64,000 bases of DNA. Origin: Cladorrhinum sp. PSN259. Taxonomy: Eukaryota; Ascomycota; Sordariomycetes; Sordariales; Podosporaceae. Below the pieces are notes generated by a model. That model was not told where the DNA came from, did not search any database, and worked only from the letters and a program-made list of their open reading frames with translations. The position numbers and the translations under genes are program-made. Position 1 is the stretch's first letter, and each line of letters begins with the position of its first letter. This document shows, in pieces, positions 45,855-57,988 of the stretch. The stretch lies in NCBI GenBank assembly GCA_033725935.1, contig MU867063.1, positions 429,694-493,693 of the forward strand. Direction: 5' to 3'.

Positions 45855-48800
45855 ATGGCTCTCGATCCCCTCATACCTATCGCCCCGGCGAGGGTCAAGG
45901 CTCTGGTGCTTCCTATCGGTAACATCAAACGAGAGCGCTTCACCGCCTTCGTCGACCGCCTCAATGCCGAACATATCGTCTACCTTCGGGATGTTACCCC
46001 TGATCCTCGCCCTCACAGAAGTAACGATTGTCTGCCTCCATCGCGCCGCCACAAAATCGCTGACATGATGCTCTCCAGACATGTTCTCCCCCCTGGCCTT
46101 CCCGGCAGGCGCAATGTTCTACGAGCTCCTTACGCACCACCCTCCACCGTCCCACATCGCCCTCTCCCCGTTTGACCTGTACCGCGAGCCGCTTGCCGTG
46201 ATTGCTGTCGCGGATGGAGTCGAACTGGGCAAAGGTGTCTTCAACAAGAGACACTCAGGCGCAGCTGGTCGGACCATCGAGGAAACAAATATACGGACAC
46301 TGGACCAGGAGCTCGAATGTCTCAGGGACCGCTTCCCCAAAGCACTGGCACATCAGGTCTTGATATTTGATTATCTTCCGTCCGAGGAGAACCCAGTGCC
46401 GATACCCGAGGGCATAGTCACAATACCACCGGCGGAGCTGCTCAAGCGAACTACCATCAAGACAGTCATGTGTGACATTTCGTCTTTGATATTGGCCGAG
46501 ATGACAACTCTGGCCAAGTCAGTTGAGGGCATGTCATACATTGATTCGCCGGGGCACACGTCTTCCAGGGAGATGGCTGCAGCCGATGCGGTAGGGAGGA
46601 GGAACTCTCAGTTTGCGCTCCCGGTCAACAGGTCGAGCTCCACGAGCGGGCTCGCGGACAGAGGTCATGTTCGCATGTCTATGCCCCCTGTTCCGTCAAA
46701 GGGGGAACCATTTGGGTCAAGTAACTCCACCCCAGTTCGCTCGCCCACTCCTGTCTCTGAAAACAAGCCTCTCCCCAACCCACCGTTGTACACGTTTGAC
46801 AGCATAATAGGGCCCGCATCAGACGCCGGTTCAGATAGGCCAGGTCTGGGGCGCTCTGACACGAACGATGGGTTCAGAACACAGAGTCAGGACAGAGTTG
46901 CAGTTCAGGGCTTTGGCTCGGGTGGTATGAACGACAAACTGAGGAGTAAGGGGAGGTGCAGAGTTCAAATTGTGATTGGATCTCTCTACCTCCAAGCAGG
47001 GCTGTGGAGCAATGCTCTAAAGGAGCTCAGCGAAGGAGCAACCATTGCCAAGTCCATCAATGATCATCTATGGCACGGAAAGGCATTGGAGCTCTGTCTT
47101 ATCAGTCTCCTCCTGCTTGGCTGGGCCGAAGTAGAATTTCAAATTCCCACCGCCCTATTACCGGCTCATGAGAAGGGAACACCCATTGCAACGGCACTCC
47201 AGGAGGCCGAGGCCAGGGACCCCAAGCAACCTCGTTGGTTGAGATCCTTGCAGGTCTACATGCCTGACTTGCTCGACCGAATACTCGGCTTGTATTCCAG
47301 AATCACAGCAGAGCATCTGCCCCCGCTTCCTTTTTCAGAAGCCGTCATCAGGTTCTGCAGGATGCTTACGGCTCTCCATATCGCCAACGGCAAGCTTGGC
47401 CCAGAATCATTCGAGATGATGGTGATTGGCTCGCCGCCTGTGAAGCCACTGACTACAATCCCGCGCTTCACGATTGCCCCAACCAGAACACAGATTGTGT
47501 CTACTTTGTTTAAAGCGTTCCCGGCATCTGCTTCGGAACTCTTGACTACCGTTGACCGGATAGTGATCCTCAGCGGTATTGCATCCGTGCTAGGATTACT
47601 GGGATTTCAGAGAAAGAAAGCGATGGTCGTTCGAGAGCTTGTTTCGGTTTTAGTAGGCGGCTTGGTGGAGGCGCGCACAAGAGGTGCTGCTGATGTTGGC
47701 ATTCACCCGGCGGCCGGGCTCGTTGGATTAAATGGGATGAACAGTCAAGCAAATGGGGCTACCGGTTCAGGTGCTTTAGACCTCGCCGAGGGAGACATTG
47801 AGCACGGTATCGAGTCATTCCTGGGGCTCTTGCTCAAAACCTATGGAATTGTTGGTGATGTAAGCAATCAAGGCACCACGGAGGAAGGGAAAGGAAATAC
47901 CGACGCAGAAATACTGGCTAGGATTCAGAGGCAGTCCGCTGCCCGGTTCTTCGGCATGCAGAATGTCAAGCTCAACATTCTCAGGTCATGCATCAACTTC
48001 TCTGAGGCTCTCCCAGACTTTGCTGGCGTCTTGAAATATTCCAGCGACCTCTTGCGAACTGCCGGCAGCGGGATTGCGCCCGGTCCGAAAAGGGAAAACG
48101 CATACCCGGCGATAGCCAGGGAGGAGCAAGTCCGTCTGACAACAAATATTCTAAAGACATCAAGTTTGTCCAAGCGCCTTGGTATAGACAACCTGGCGGC
48201 AGAGTACTGGGATGAGTTTCTTTTGCGGGGAATCAGACTGGAACCCACGCCCGGTACGAAAGCACCAGTTCCGCATGCCAGGACTGTTTTGCCCGGCTCG
48301 ACGGCAGCACGGGCTTCCCAAGATGTTGATCCATTCATCTATAACCCCTTTCTGAAATGGCCGGACTCCGGGATCATTGACACAACGCTGGTAGCGGGAG
48401 AGCCGGCAAACTTCCGCCTCACGCTCCAAAACCCTTATGAAATAGACGTGGAAATTGAAAGCATACGGCTTGATACCGAAGGGGCAGATTTTGAATCAGC
48501 CGTGGAGAGCACCATTATCGGCTCCTACAGGACACAAGTTCTGAGGTTATCGGGCACACCAAAGACTGCTGGAACGGTCAAAGTCACAGGCGCTATCGTC
48601 AAGGTCCGGGGGTGCCGTGAAAAAAGGTTTCCTATCTTTCCGGAGCCGTGGTCTCCTGAAAATGAGCCCAAGATTAAAAAGATCGGCGTTGATGCTCTTA
48701 CCGCGCACGCCGAAACGACATCAGCCGTTATTGAGCGACTCAAGCCTCACAGTTTTGACCTGAAAGTGATCGCCCCGCAGCCTAATGTCGTGGTCAAGTC

Positions 48801-50274
48801 CTCGACTCTTCCCCAGTCCTCGGTTATGATCCTGGAAGGGGAGCGTCAGCGGTTCTCTGTCACGTTACAAAACCTGTCCAACACTACCCCCGTGGACTTC
48901 CTCCTGTTTTCTTTCAAAGACTCAACACAGGAGCCCCTTCAGGCAGCCCTGAGCAACCGGGATGCTACCCCTACGGATCTGTACGAATATGAGCTTGTTC
49001 TGGCCAAGAAGCAGGCTCTCCGGCTGCGGAACCGCGATAAGAGCGAAAGGTTCATCGCGCCAGGCGGAACTGCCACGTTTGACTTTGAGATTCTCGGAAA
49101 GGCTGGCCTCACTACTGGTATCATTCATGTGGATTATGCCCACTTGGGTGTTCCACCAGAGGAAGTATCTGAACAGTTTTATACTCGCCAGGCATCGATG
49201 GAGCTCACAGTTACTGTCAATGCTAGTGTTGACGTCAGCCGCGTCGATGTTCTACCTCTCAATGGTAACATCCCCGAGTCACTATGGAATAAAGCGCCGG
49301 AAGGGGCCGCATCTCAGCTGACTGCTGAAACGCATTGTCTGCTCTTGCTGGACCTGCGTAACTCTTGGCTAAGCCAGATGACGGTCCAGCTTGAGTCTAC
49401 TGATGGTATCAAAGTTGAGGAGCACATTCTACCCGGTAATACGTCGAGGGTTGTTCTTCCCATCAAGCGGACTTATATTGAAGACCCGCACGCTTTTATT
49501 CCTGCCCTCAACCCGAGTCGTCAGAGACAGTTCGTCGTCAGCACGAAAATCTCGCCAGAGGCCGAGCGTGCTAATCGTGAGGTCTTCTGGTACCGCGAGA
49601 AGGTCCTTGACTCGCTCAAGGGCAGCTGGCGGACGTTTTCGGGGTCACATCGATCTGGAGATGTCGAGCTTCGCGCTTTGAGGTTCACGACGAGGATGAT
49701 TGAGGCGATCAAGATTGACGAGCTGGATATTGACATTTCGGTTGTTGATCCTTCTTCGCCTCCCCCTTCACCCACTGCTGGTACCGAGAAGAAAACTCCC
49801 AACGTCAATGTGGTTTATGTGGACGAGTTTCTGCAGCTGCGCGTCAAGCTTACCAACCGCAGCGCGAGGCCTATTTATCCGCTGCTGAGGTTGACACCTG
49901 CGCTTTGTCACCGGCCCTTCAACGTGAGCCTGGATTTCACGAGAAAAATGGCCAAGTTTGCGTGGAACGGGAATCTGCAGCAGGCGTTGCCTTTGCTCGA
50001 GGGCAACGGGGGCACGTATGAGTTCTCGACAGGTGTGACTGCCTTGTGCAGGGGCGAGTTTGAGGTTATGGGTAGCGTGGAGGAAGCCAGGGTTTGGAGT
50101 CCTCCCGAGAACGAGAACAAAGAAGATGGTGAAGGTGAGGAGGAGGAGGGAGTAGTAGGGAAGAGGGAAAAGAGCGAGACGGAGGTGTTGGCTGATGCGG
50201 CGCTGGGTAAGAGGGAGAGGAGGGTTTGGTTTGCGAGACGGGGGTGTAAGTTGGTTGTTAGGGATAGGAGGTGA
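45855..50274 (+). CDS. TRS120: TRAPPII complex subunit Trs120 (TRAPPC9)
   Basis: Exons are 45855-46020 and 46079-50274, giving 1453 residues. The intron (donor GTAACG, branch GCTGAC, acceptor TCCAG) joins a short first exon, beginning MALDPLIPIAPARVKALVLP, to NMFSPLAFPAG. Family blocks include YREPLAVIAVADG, GRCRVQIVIGSLYLQAGLWSN with ALKELSEG, and the C-terminal repeats of Ig-like type (VVYVDEFLQLRVKLTNRS, PLLRLTPALCHRPFN). Length fits fungal Trs120. The protein belongs to TRAPPII, the exchange factor for Ypt31/Rab11 at the late Golgi. A Ser/Pro-rich insert near residues 215-310 is probably disordered, and an acidic, Glu-rich stretch lies close to the C-terminus. I did not check the long exon exhaustively for in-frame introns. 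Confidence 0.92.
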
Positions 50275-51461
50275 GGTGAGATGAGAGTCTGAGGGCAGTG
50301 CTGTATATATCAGATGGTATTGAAGTTGAAAATTATCGGTTAATAATAAACCTGCAAGTAAGCCTGCATGATGATCTTGGTATGTATCCTCCCGGTCTGC
50401 TTCCATGCTATCTATCCATGTGCCAGCTTGAAAGTAGGAGCCCCTTATGGATAGGTATGTAGGTGGGTGAGGATGGAGTTTTAGTTGTCACGCCAACGCC
50501 GAGGGGGTTTAAATTTAAATCAAGCGCCATGTACAGTAGGTTTAAAATTTTTTGTCATTCTTGACGCCTTTTGTTTTCTCTGTAATGCACCATCCAATAT
50601 CATTGTGACGGAGATAAAAGTAGCTAGATAGTAAGGCGAGGTGGTTTTTTTTGTTTGATAAAAAAAGGGTTAGGGTAAGGTACCCGGAGCAAGACCGGAG
50701 TAAAGTTTGAGCAACAAAGACCTTTTTTGAATGGCGATTATCTATCTAATAAGGTCCGATTTTGTGTGAGAGAGTGTGTTTGTGTGTCGGAGGTTTTTTT
50801 TTTTTTTTTTTTTTACCATTATAATATGCATGGTTCGCGTTCGGTTTATTCCTCTCCTCATCAAAGAGATACATAACATTATTCCAAAGTTTTGAGGAAT
50901 AACAATTGATCAGACGAGGACGAAAGCCAAGCCAAGCCAGCCAAACTCAAGACATTCTTTTTTTGGGTAAGAAAAAAAGTTAGTTGCCACTCACTCACTC
51001 AACTGCACTGCACTGATTTTAATTCTGGGCCTCCTCACCTCACCATATAGGATTTCTCCCCTATCAGCCACATACAAACCCATTTCAGTTTCACGAATTC
51101 GGGGACAACTTTTTTTTGATTTCATAAATTAAAACAAAGAAACTGGGGTGAGGGGAGGAATTTTATTTCCTTTTTCCTCTCTTCAATATACGGTCCGGGG
51201 AATTTATTCAATAAACGCTTGTACGTACCTGCGAGAACGTTACATCCCTTTCCGTTGACATACATACCGAACCTGGAAACGAACCTGGAAACGAACCTGC
51301 AGTATCCGTTACCAGGTTTTTTTTTTAACCCACTCAAACGGCCAAAAAAAAGGGGTCTCACTCAAAAACGTTGATTGGACAAAAAAAAAAAAAAAGGCCG
51401 CTCGAGACGCAACTTTTGCTTGAGTTGTTGTGTTTGGGAATAAAAAAAAAAATTAAAAAAA
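50275..51461. other. Intergenic with homopolymer tracts
   Basis: 1.2 kb between TRS120 and the p-aminobenzoate synthase gene, same strand. It has a long T tract near 50797-50814 and several A/T tracts. No gene is supported. Confidence 0.6.
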
Positions 51462-54101
51462 ATGTCACCACCATTGGAGGAACCAGTACCATCCGCCTCG
51501 TCAAATCAAAAGCATCAGACCCAAAAACGCAGACCGCAAATCCTCTTTCTGGACGCCTACGACTCCTTCTCAAACAACATCACCGCCCTGCTCACCACCC
51601 TCCTCAACGCAGAGGTCCACGTCCTGCCCATCGACGCTCAAATCACGCAGGATGAGTTCACTGCAGAACTAAAGCGGTACGACGCCGTGGTATGCGGACC
51701 GGGGCCGGGAAACCCCGATAATGAATCCGACGTGGGTCTGATGCGGCGCGTATGGGACCAGCAGAAGGCTGATGATGATGATGGCGAGGAGGCGGAAGTA
51801 GTTCCGGTTCTGGGAGTTTGTCTGGGCTTCCAGAGCCTGGTAAGTCGGTTCGGAGGCAAAGTCAAAAGACTGAGGAGGGGGGGACTGCACGGCATGGTCA
51901 GGGGCATCGAAGGTTGCGGGAGGGATATATTTCGGGGTTTTGAGGGGGGCAAAAAAGAAGCGTTTAGGGCTACGCTCTATCACAGTCTGTGCGGGGATTT
52001 GGGACAGGAAGCGTGGACAAAGGAAGAGTGGGAGGATGGAAAGAAAAAATGGAGCGAGGTCGGGGAGCTGGTGCCGCTTGCTTGGACCGAGGAGGACGGG
52101 GGGGATGAACGGATTCTGATGGGTGTTAGGCACTTGATTAAACCGTTTTGGGGGGTGCAGTATCATCCCGAATCTGTTTGCACTGAGGAAGCGGGGAACA
52201 GGGTTATTGAGAATTGGTTTGAGGAGGCCATGAGGTGGAATGAGGAGAGAGGGAGGAAGGTGCTGGTTAGTGACGGGGGACGTGGGTTGTTGGCGAGGGC
52301 GGCTACGAAGCCGAGTTTGTTGTCACGGTTGGCTGAGATTGATCACGCTCTTAAAGATGAGGAGAGAGAGGCTAGGCAGTGGTGGGAGGAGTTTGAGGAT
52401 GATCCGGTGTTACATTCCGTTTCGGTGCCGTTGCCTCGTGGTGTTCAGGTTCCGGATATTATCGAGGCTGTTGATCCTGAGGGCACGGAGAGGATTGTTC
52501 TTGACTCGGCAAATGCGGCTCCGGCGACTTCGAGGGCGGATGTGCGTGGGAGGTATAGCATTATTGCTTCTGTTTTGGACGAGGCTTTGCGGGTTGAGCA
52601 TCATACAGGGGATGAATACGCTACGGTTCGGTTGAGATCCCTTAAAGGTGTGTCGGTGAACCTCTCACAACAGATAGCTCTGTCTCGATATGGCAATATC
52701 TGGACTCTTCTTGCCAAGTTTCTTGAGACGAGACATCTAGAGGCCGATGATCCGTCAGCCACGCCGTTCGTTGGAGGCTTCATGGGGTATATCACCTACG
52801 AACAGGGTCTGGCTGACATTGGCGTGCCACTTGATCAACCTCGTCCTCACCATCGACCCGATGTCTGCTTGGCCTGGGTCACAAAGAGCATCGTTGTTGA
52901 TCACCTTCTTGGTGTCGTACACGTTCAGCATCTTCGATCAAGTGGCTCTGAGGACGATACTTGGCTGGAAAAGACGACCGGGAAACTCTTGTCTCTTCAG
53001 AACAGCCAAAGGAGGTCGTCATTCAACTTGCGTAAAGAGATACCACCGCATCCGCTATCTCCTAAAGCCCGGCGCCCATCAAGGAGCACCTCCATCCAGA
53101 CACCCCTGACCAAGGACTACGAGGACAAAGTTAGAATCTGCCAGGACTATATCGCCGCGGGAGAGTCCTACGAACTCTGCCTCACCGGTCAGACCACCAT
53201 CACTTGTCCACAAAGCGACAAACCCTTGAACGGTAATAACAATGACGGGCCGCCTATTCAGCCACCACGCAAGCAACGACGATCCTCGTCAGCCGCTTCA
53301 CTCACCCCTCCATCCTCTTGGTCTCTTTACAAATTGCTCCGCACCCGCCAGCCGGCGCCTTTCGCATCGTACCTCCGCCTAGGCGAAGCAACCCTCGTCA
53401 GCGCCTCTCCCGAGCGTTTCCTCACCTACGACCACTCCGGTCTCTGCTCCATGCGCCCCATGAAGGGCACGGTCCGCAAGTCCGAGGCCGTATCGACGCT
53501 CGAACAAGCCGAGAAGATCCTTCACATCCCCAAAGAGGAAGCAGAGAATCTCATGATTGTTGACCTCGTTCGCCACGACCTGCACGCCATCTGCGGCGCG
53601 GGCAACGTCACCGTGCCGGAATTGCTCAAGGTCGAGGAGTACCAGAGCGTCTTCCAGATGATCACAGTCGTGGAAGGGCAGCTTCCGAACCACCGCGGCC
53701 AGAAGAAGAAGAAGAAGCAGAACGGAGGGTATTATACCGGATTGGACGTGCTCGCTGCCAGTTTGCCACCTGGTAGCATGACGGGTGCTCCCAAGAAGAG
53801 GAGCTGCGAGATCCTAAAGGAGATTGAGGGTCACCAGGAGCGGAGTCTTTACTCTGGCGTGGTGGGCTACATGTGCGCCACGGGCAGAGGCGACTGGAGC
53901 GTCACCATCAGGAGTTTGTTCAGGTGGGATGATGAGCAGGTTGTGGTCGATGATGATGGGGAAGAGGAGAAGAAGAAGCACGAGGTGTGGAGGATCGGTG
54001 CCGGAGGTGCGGTTACGATTTTGAGTACTCCTAATGGGGAGAGGGAGGAGATGTTTACCAAGCTTGCTGGACCGTTGAGGGTCTTTGGTGAGGCGCGTTG
54101 A
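51462..54101 (+). CDS. ABZ1: p-Aminobenzoate (aminodeoxychorismate) synthase, fused PabA-PabB
   Basis: Single exon, 879 residues. The N-terminal glutamine amidotransferase starts ILFLDAYDSFSNNI and has the catalytic triad Cys120 (GVCLGFQSL), His235 and Glu237 (QYHPES). The chorismate-binding half begins near residue 420 and ends with FLTYDHSGLCSMRPMKGTVRK near 664, GSMTGAPKKR near 771 and YSGVVGYMC. The two halves together convert chorismate and glutamine to 4-amino-4-deoxychorismate, the precursor of the p-aminobenzoate part of folate. The fungal fused form is expected. Two low-complexity inserts (near 590-620 and a Lys-rich one near 750) interrupt the second half without touching the motifs. 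It is distinguished from anthranilate synthase by PIDAQITQDEF and the fusion order. Confidence 0.93.
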   Translation: MSPPLEEPVPSASSNQKHQTQKRRPQILFLDAYDSFSNNITALLTTLLNAEVHVLPIDAQITQDEFTAELKRYDAVVCGPGPGNPDNESDVGLMRRVWDQQKADDDDGEEAEVVPVLGVCLGFQSLVSRFGGKVKRLRRGGLHGMVRGIEGCGRDIFRGFEGGKKEAFRATLYHSLCGDLGQEAWTKEEWEDGKKKWSEVGELVPLAWTEEDGGDERILMGVRHLIKPFWGVQYHPESVCTEEAGNRVIENWFEEAMRWNEERGRKVLVSDGGRGLLARAATKPSLLSRLAEIDHALKDEEREARQWWEEFEDDPVLHSVSVPLPRGVQVPDIIEAVDPEGTERIVLDSANAAPATSRADVRGRYSIIASVLDEALRVEHHTGDEYATVRLRSLKGVSVNLSQQIALSRYGNIWTLLAKFLETRHLEADDPSATPFVGGFMGYITYEQGLADIGVPLDQPRPHHRPDVCLAWVTKSIVVDHLLGVVHVQHLRSSGSEDDTWLEKTTGKLLSLQNSQRRSSFNLRKEIPPHPLSPKARRPSRSTSIQTPLTKDYEDKVRICQDYIAAGESYELCLTGQTTITCPQSDKPLNGNNNDGPPIQPPRKQRRSSSAASLTPPSSWSLYKLLRTRQPAPFASYLRLGEATLVSASPERFLTYDHSGLCSMRPMKGTVRKSEAVSTLEQAEKILHIPKEEAENLMIVDLVRHDLHAICGAGNVTVPELLKVEEYQSVFQMITVVEGQLPNHRGQKKKKKQNGGYYTGLDVLAASLPPGSMTGAPKKRSCEILKEIEGHQERSLYSGVVGYMCATGRGDWSVTIRSLFRWDDEQVVVDDDGEEEKKKHEVWRIGAGGAVTILSTPNGEREEMFTKLAGPLRVFGEAR

Positions 54102-54703
54102 GAAAAAGGAAAGGAAACGGGTCAGGCAGGTAGGGAAAAGGGCACATTCATCATTATTGCATTGGGAAAGGGGTTAGATCATGGGGCTACTTGGGATCAG
54201 GCATACAGATACTTCAACGTGTCTGCTGATGGATAACCCATTTTCTTTTCTTTCTTTTTGTGTTGCCGGCGTTTGAAACAGTCATTTTTGGGGTAGACTC
54301 AACGGATATTCATGCATTGTCAAGTGCTTTAACGCCTTGCTCACCGGATAGAACAGGTAAATTAGATACCTATCGATAATCATAGAAAAAAATTAATTCA
54401 TACACGAATAGATACTCTCGAATAGATACTCTCATCACTGTCAGATCTAAAGGCCATGATGTTGATGTGTCATCCATTCAATTCATTCCATTCCCGCTAC
54501 CTTTGACCCTCCCAACATATGGGGAAACGCCAATTGTTGTTGTACAGCCCAACCCATCGCATACAGATTTAAACAAGAAAACCAAGAAAGAAAAAAGAAC
54601 AAGAAGCAACCACCCGAACCCCCATTCACACTCTCATCCCACACTATGCATCCTACTCCTGCCCGAAAAACTTCCTTTCGCATCAATAAAGCCATCAATC
54701 TCT
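54102..54703. other. Convergent intergenic region (3' ends)
   Basis: 0.6 kb between the 3' ends of the p-aminobenzoate synthase gene (+) and VPS55 (-). No gene is supported. Confidence 0.6.
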
Positions 54704-55164
54704 CTAAAACTCCTGCTCCTCCTGGAAGAAGGTAGCAAACGAAATGATAGTTCCGTAGATCAACAACCCTCCAATGACGCACATGACCATGGCAGGGTAC
54801 GCAATAATTCCTGAATGCGCGAGCAATACCGGTAATGCTGTTAAGGAATTCTTGTCAGCTTATGATCTTGTCCATCTTGTACTTGGCAAGTAAAAAAGAA
54901 ATACATACCAACACCCATCACGACCAGGAATCCAGTACAGAATCTACCCAGATCCAAAATGGCCGCGCCTGAGCCCTCGACAAAGTCGTCCGGGTTTGCG
55001 CAGAGGCTGCATATCCAGTTGGGCACGGGGGCCAGCACGTAGGTGGCGACGACGAGCAGAGGGTAGTAGGCCTTCCAGAGGGCGCACGAGAGGATGACGA
55101 GGAGGAAGCCGACTGCCAGGACGAAGGAGAGGGCGATGATTGTTTTTAGGCCTGCGGTGGGCAT
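54704..55164 (-). CDS. VPS55: Vacuolar protein sorting protein Vps55
   Basis: Exons are 54909-55164 and 54704-54837 (donor GTATGT, acceptor AACAG), giving 129 residues, close to the family size. Four hydrophobic helices are visible: TIIALSFVLAVGFLLVILSC, YYPLLVVATYVLAPVPNWIC, GRFCTGFLVVMGVALPVLLA and AMVMCVIGGLLIYGTIISFA. The loop CANPDDFVEGSG and the C-terminal FFQEEQEF are typical. Vps55 forms a complex with Vps68 in the endosome membrane and supports traffic from late endosome to vacuole. An upstream in-frame extension is open but begins without need, and the ATG at 55164 gives the conserved N-terminus. Divergent from the proteasome gene. Confidence 0.93.
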
Positions 55165-55852
55165 TTTGAGCTGCGATGACGGCTTGCGCCAGCTGAAAAA
55201 AACCGCGGGGTCGTCGGTGGATGTTTGTTGACTTCTCGTCTCGTGCGGTTTCGGTGGTGACGATTTCAATCGACCGAGTAGATAGTATCTGTCGCGTGTG
55301 TGTTATTGTTGAGCGAGAATGCAAATTCGGAATATAATCGGTCCCGCTATGGCGTGCTACGGGTCGAGGTTCGAGATATCGTCGGCGTGTTCTCGCTTGT
55401 TCCAAGCTTGCGAGTGGGTGGTGGGTGATGGGTGATGGGTGATGATGGTGGAGTTGGAGTTTCCAGTGGTTGGAGCTGCCCGGTGACGATCCAAGTGCCT
55501 GCAACTCGTCAGCCTTGGCAAGCTTCCCTGGTCCAAGTTGAGGCTGAGGGACCGCTAATAAGCTCCAGCGAGTTAGCTTGGATGCTGAAAGTCCGTGCAC
55601 GCTCAGAAAAGTGGGTATCCAGGTACCTTTCCCAGTCGTCTGGCGGGCTGGCGACGACGAAGCTAGGAGCTGCCTGGGGAACCTTAACTGAAGGAGAGCT
55701 CCTGTCAAACTGCATACAATCACCAACTTTCGCGCCCAACAAACAAAACCCACTCTTCATACCGCTGCACACCGGCGAGCTCACTGTCGATCGATTTTAA
55801 CCTCATCTGTCGATACCCCAATTTCTCGAGTTAAACCACAGCGTTTGTCACC
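55165..55852. other. Divergent intergenic region (promoters)
   Basis: 0.69 kb between VPS55 (-) and PRE5 (+), containing both promoters. A small GATGG-rich direct repeat lies near 55424-55446. No gene is supported. Confidence 0.6.
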
Positions 55853-56828
55853 ATGTTCAGAAACAACTACGATAACGATTCCGTCACATTGTAAGCTTGA
55901 AGCCCGCCAACACCCCTCCTTCCTCCCCCTCTAAAGTTGCAATTAACCAACACCATCTACATAGCTCCCCGCAAGGGCGGATATTCCAGGTCGAATATGC
56001 GGCAGAGGCAGTCAAGCAGGGTTCGGTGGTAGTAGGAATTGCAAGCAAGACACACGCCGTGCTGGTAGCAATCAAGGTTCGCAACATCCCACCTCCCCTC
56101 CCCCACCCACATAGCAGCCTCAACAAACTAACTTGCCGCCCCCCTCCGATCAGCGCAATGCCGAAGAACTCTCGTCCTACCAAAAGAAGCTCTTCCCTAT
56201 CGATGAGCACACCGGTATTGCGATTGCCGGCCTCACCTCTGACGCTCGCGTCCTCTCCAACTTCATGAAGCAACAGTGTCTCGGCCACCGCCTCAGCTAC
56301 GGTCGCAACATGCCCATCAGAAACCTAGTCGACCAGATCGGCTCCAAGGCGCAGAACAACACGCAACACTACGGCAAGCGACCCTACGGCGTCGGACTTT
56401 TGATCGCGGGCGTCGACAACACTGGGCCCCACTTGTTCGAGTTTCAGCCCAGCGGCATGACGGAAGAGATGCAGGCCTTTGCCATCGGCGCTCGCAGTCA
56501 AATGGCCCGGACTTACTTGGAGAAGCATCTTGACGCGTTCCCCAACAGCAGCCGCGAGGAACTCATCAGCCACGGCCTGCGGGCGTTGAAGGAGAGTTTG
56601 GTACAGGACCGCGAGTTGACGGTGGAGAACACGAGTGTGGGCGTTGTTGGCTACACCAGGGAGGGCGAGGGGGCATACAAGGTGGATCCCTTCAAGGTCT
56701 ATGATGGCCAAGATGTAACCGAGTTTTTGGAGAGGGTGTCGGATGCCAGTGAGGGTGGTGCTGCTGCTGGCGAGGCTAGCGAGACAGCACCAGCGGCCGA
56801 GGGTGAGGGCATGGAGGTCGACTCATAG
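55853..56828 (+). CDS. PRE5: 20S proteasome subunit alpha6 (Pre5/PSMA1)
   Basis: Exons are 55853-55890, 55965-56076 and 56154-56828, giving 274 residues. The splices rebuild the alpha-subunit signature FSPQGRIFQVEYAAEAVKQG, then SKTHAVLVAIK-RNAEELSSYQKK. Further blocks are GIAIAGLTSDARVLSNFM, YGKRPYGVGLLIAGVD and GARSQMARTYLEKHL. The order and the YQKKLFPID stretch point to alpha6. Alpha subunits form the outer rings and the gate; they carry no catalytic threonine. The C-terminus is an Ala/Glu-rich acidic tail of about 35 residues, longer than in yeast. Intron 2 uses the uncommon donor GTTCGC. Confidence 0.94.
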
Positions 56829-57136
56829 GTTACTGGTGACCCAACCAATAAGAGGCAGTCCAAATAACGAGAGTATGATTACCGATAGGATCGACAGGTG
56901 CAGGTTCGGTTTTTTACCATGACATGGCATGTTTGGCAACAAAAGCATAGCTAGCTTCGGCGTTGTGTGTGAATGTAGAAAGTGGGTAGACACATTTTGG
57001 AGCTTAGATGATGATCCAAGTAACGTGAAGAGTTTTTTGTTTGAAAATTGCTACCAAATGAACTTTTTATGAAAATATTATTATGTTTATGGGAGAGGTG
57101 AAAGGTTCTCTACATGTTCAAAAATCTTTTATCTAT
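56829..57136. other. Convergent intergenic region (3' ends)
   Basis: 308 bp between PRE5 (+) and the LOG-family gene (-). No gene is seen. Confidence 0.65.
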
Positions 57137-57988
57137 CTACTGCGAGTTCCACGAAAGCTTGAATACGGCCTTTGAGACTGTGTAGTTCCTCAGCGCCTCG
57201 ATGGCGTCCTCGGCCGTCCTGGCCTCGACCAGAATCTTTTTGTTCTCGCCGTGGATGAACCCTTCTTCCACGGACTTGTTGATCCACGACAGGATGCCGT
57301 CGTAGAAGCCGTTGATGTTTAGCACGCAGATCCCCCTGCTGTGGATGCCGAGCTGGTTCCACGTCATGGTCTCGAAGAGCTCCTCCAGGGTGCCGTACCC
57401 CCCGCTCAGGGCGACGAAGCCGCTGCCGGGACCTCCCTCGATTACTTCCTGGGCCATCATGCGCTTGCGGGTGTGCATATCCGCTACTACTGTTGTGCGT
57501 CCAAAGATCTTTTCTTCGGGCACTGCGAGTGGCTCTTCTTTAGGGGCATTTTCTTTGGGCGTCGTGGTGGTGGTGGTGCCTGAGGGAGTAGCAGCAGCTG
57601 AGGTTGAGGTTGAGGTGTAGTGCGGGTCACGCTCGTAGCGGACCAGAGCCTCGGGGATGATGCCGTGGACTGATTCCGGGCCGGAGAGGGAGACGAGGGT
57701 TTTGGCCACCTCGCCCATTAGGCCTACTGTTCCTCCTCCGTAGACTTTTTTTGTCATGTGTTAGTTTTGATTTTGTAAGAGACAGACAAATATGGAGGGA
57801 AGAATGTTTTTACCAAGACCAATATTGTTGGCTGCCATCGCCCGGGCGAGGGCCCGAGCAGCTTCTACATGTGCCGAATCGAAGCCTGCTGAAGCGCCGC
57901 AGTAGACTGCGATCTTTGTGCGCTTGGGCGAGTCGCTGGCCGGTGTGTCGGTGCGAGAGACCGGGACGGAGGCGCCGCCGGATTCCAT
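57137..57988 (-). CDS. LOG-family protein (lysine decarboxylase-like Rossmann fold)
   Basis: Exons are 57814-57988 and 57137-57744 (donor GTAAAA, acceptor AAAAAAG), giving 260 residues. I use ATG 57988; the open frame extends a few codons upstream from a TTG. Motifs are VYCGASAG near 28-35, VYGGGTVGLMG at 59-69, MHTRKRMMAQE at 148-158 and SGGYGTLEE at 172-180, where Ser172 stands for the proline of the usual PGGxGTxxE. A Ser/Thr-rich insert of about 35 residues lies at 100-135. LOG enzymes release active cytokinin bases from riboside monophosphates; fungal relatives may hydrolyse other nucleotide monophosphates. The catalytic Arg and Glu are present. The role in this fungus is not known. Confidence 0.9.
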
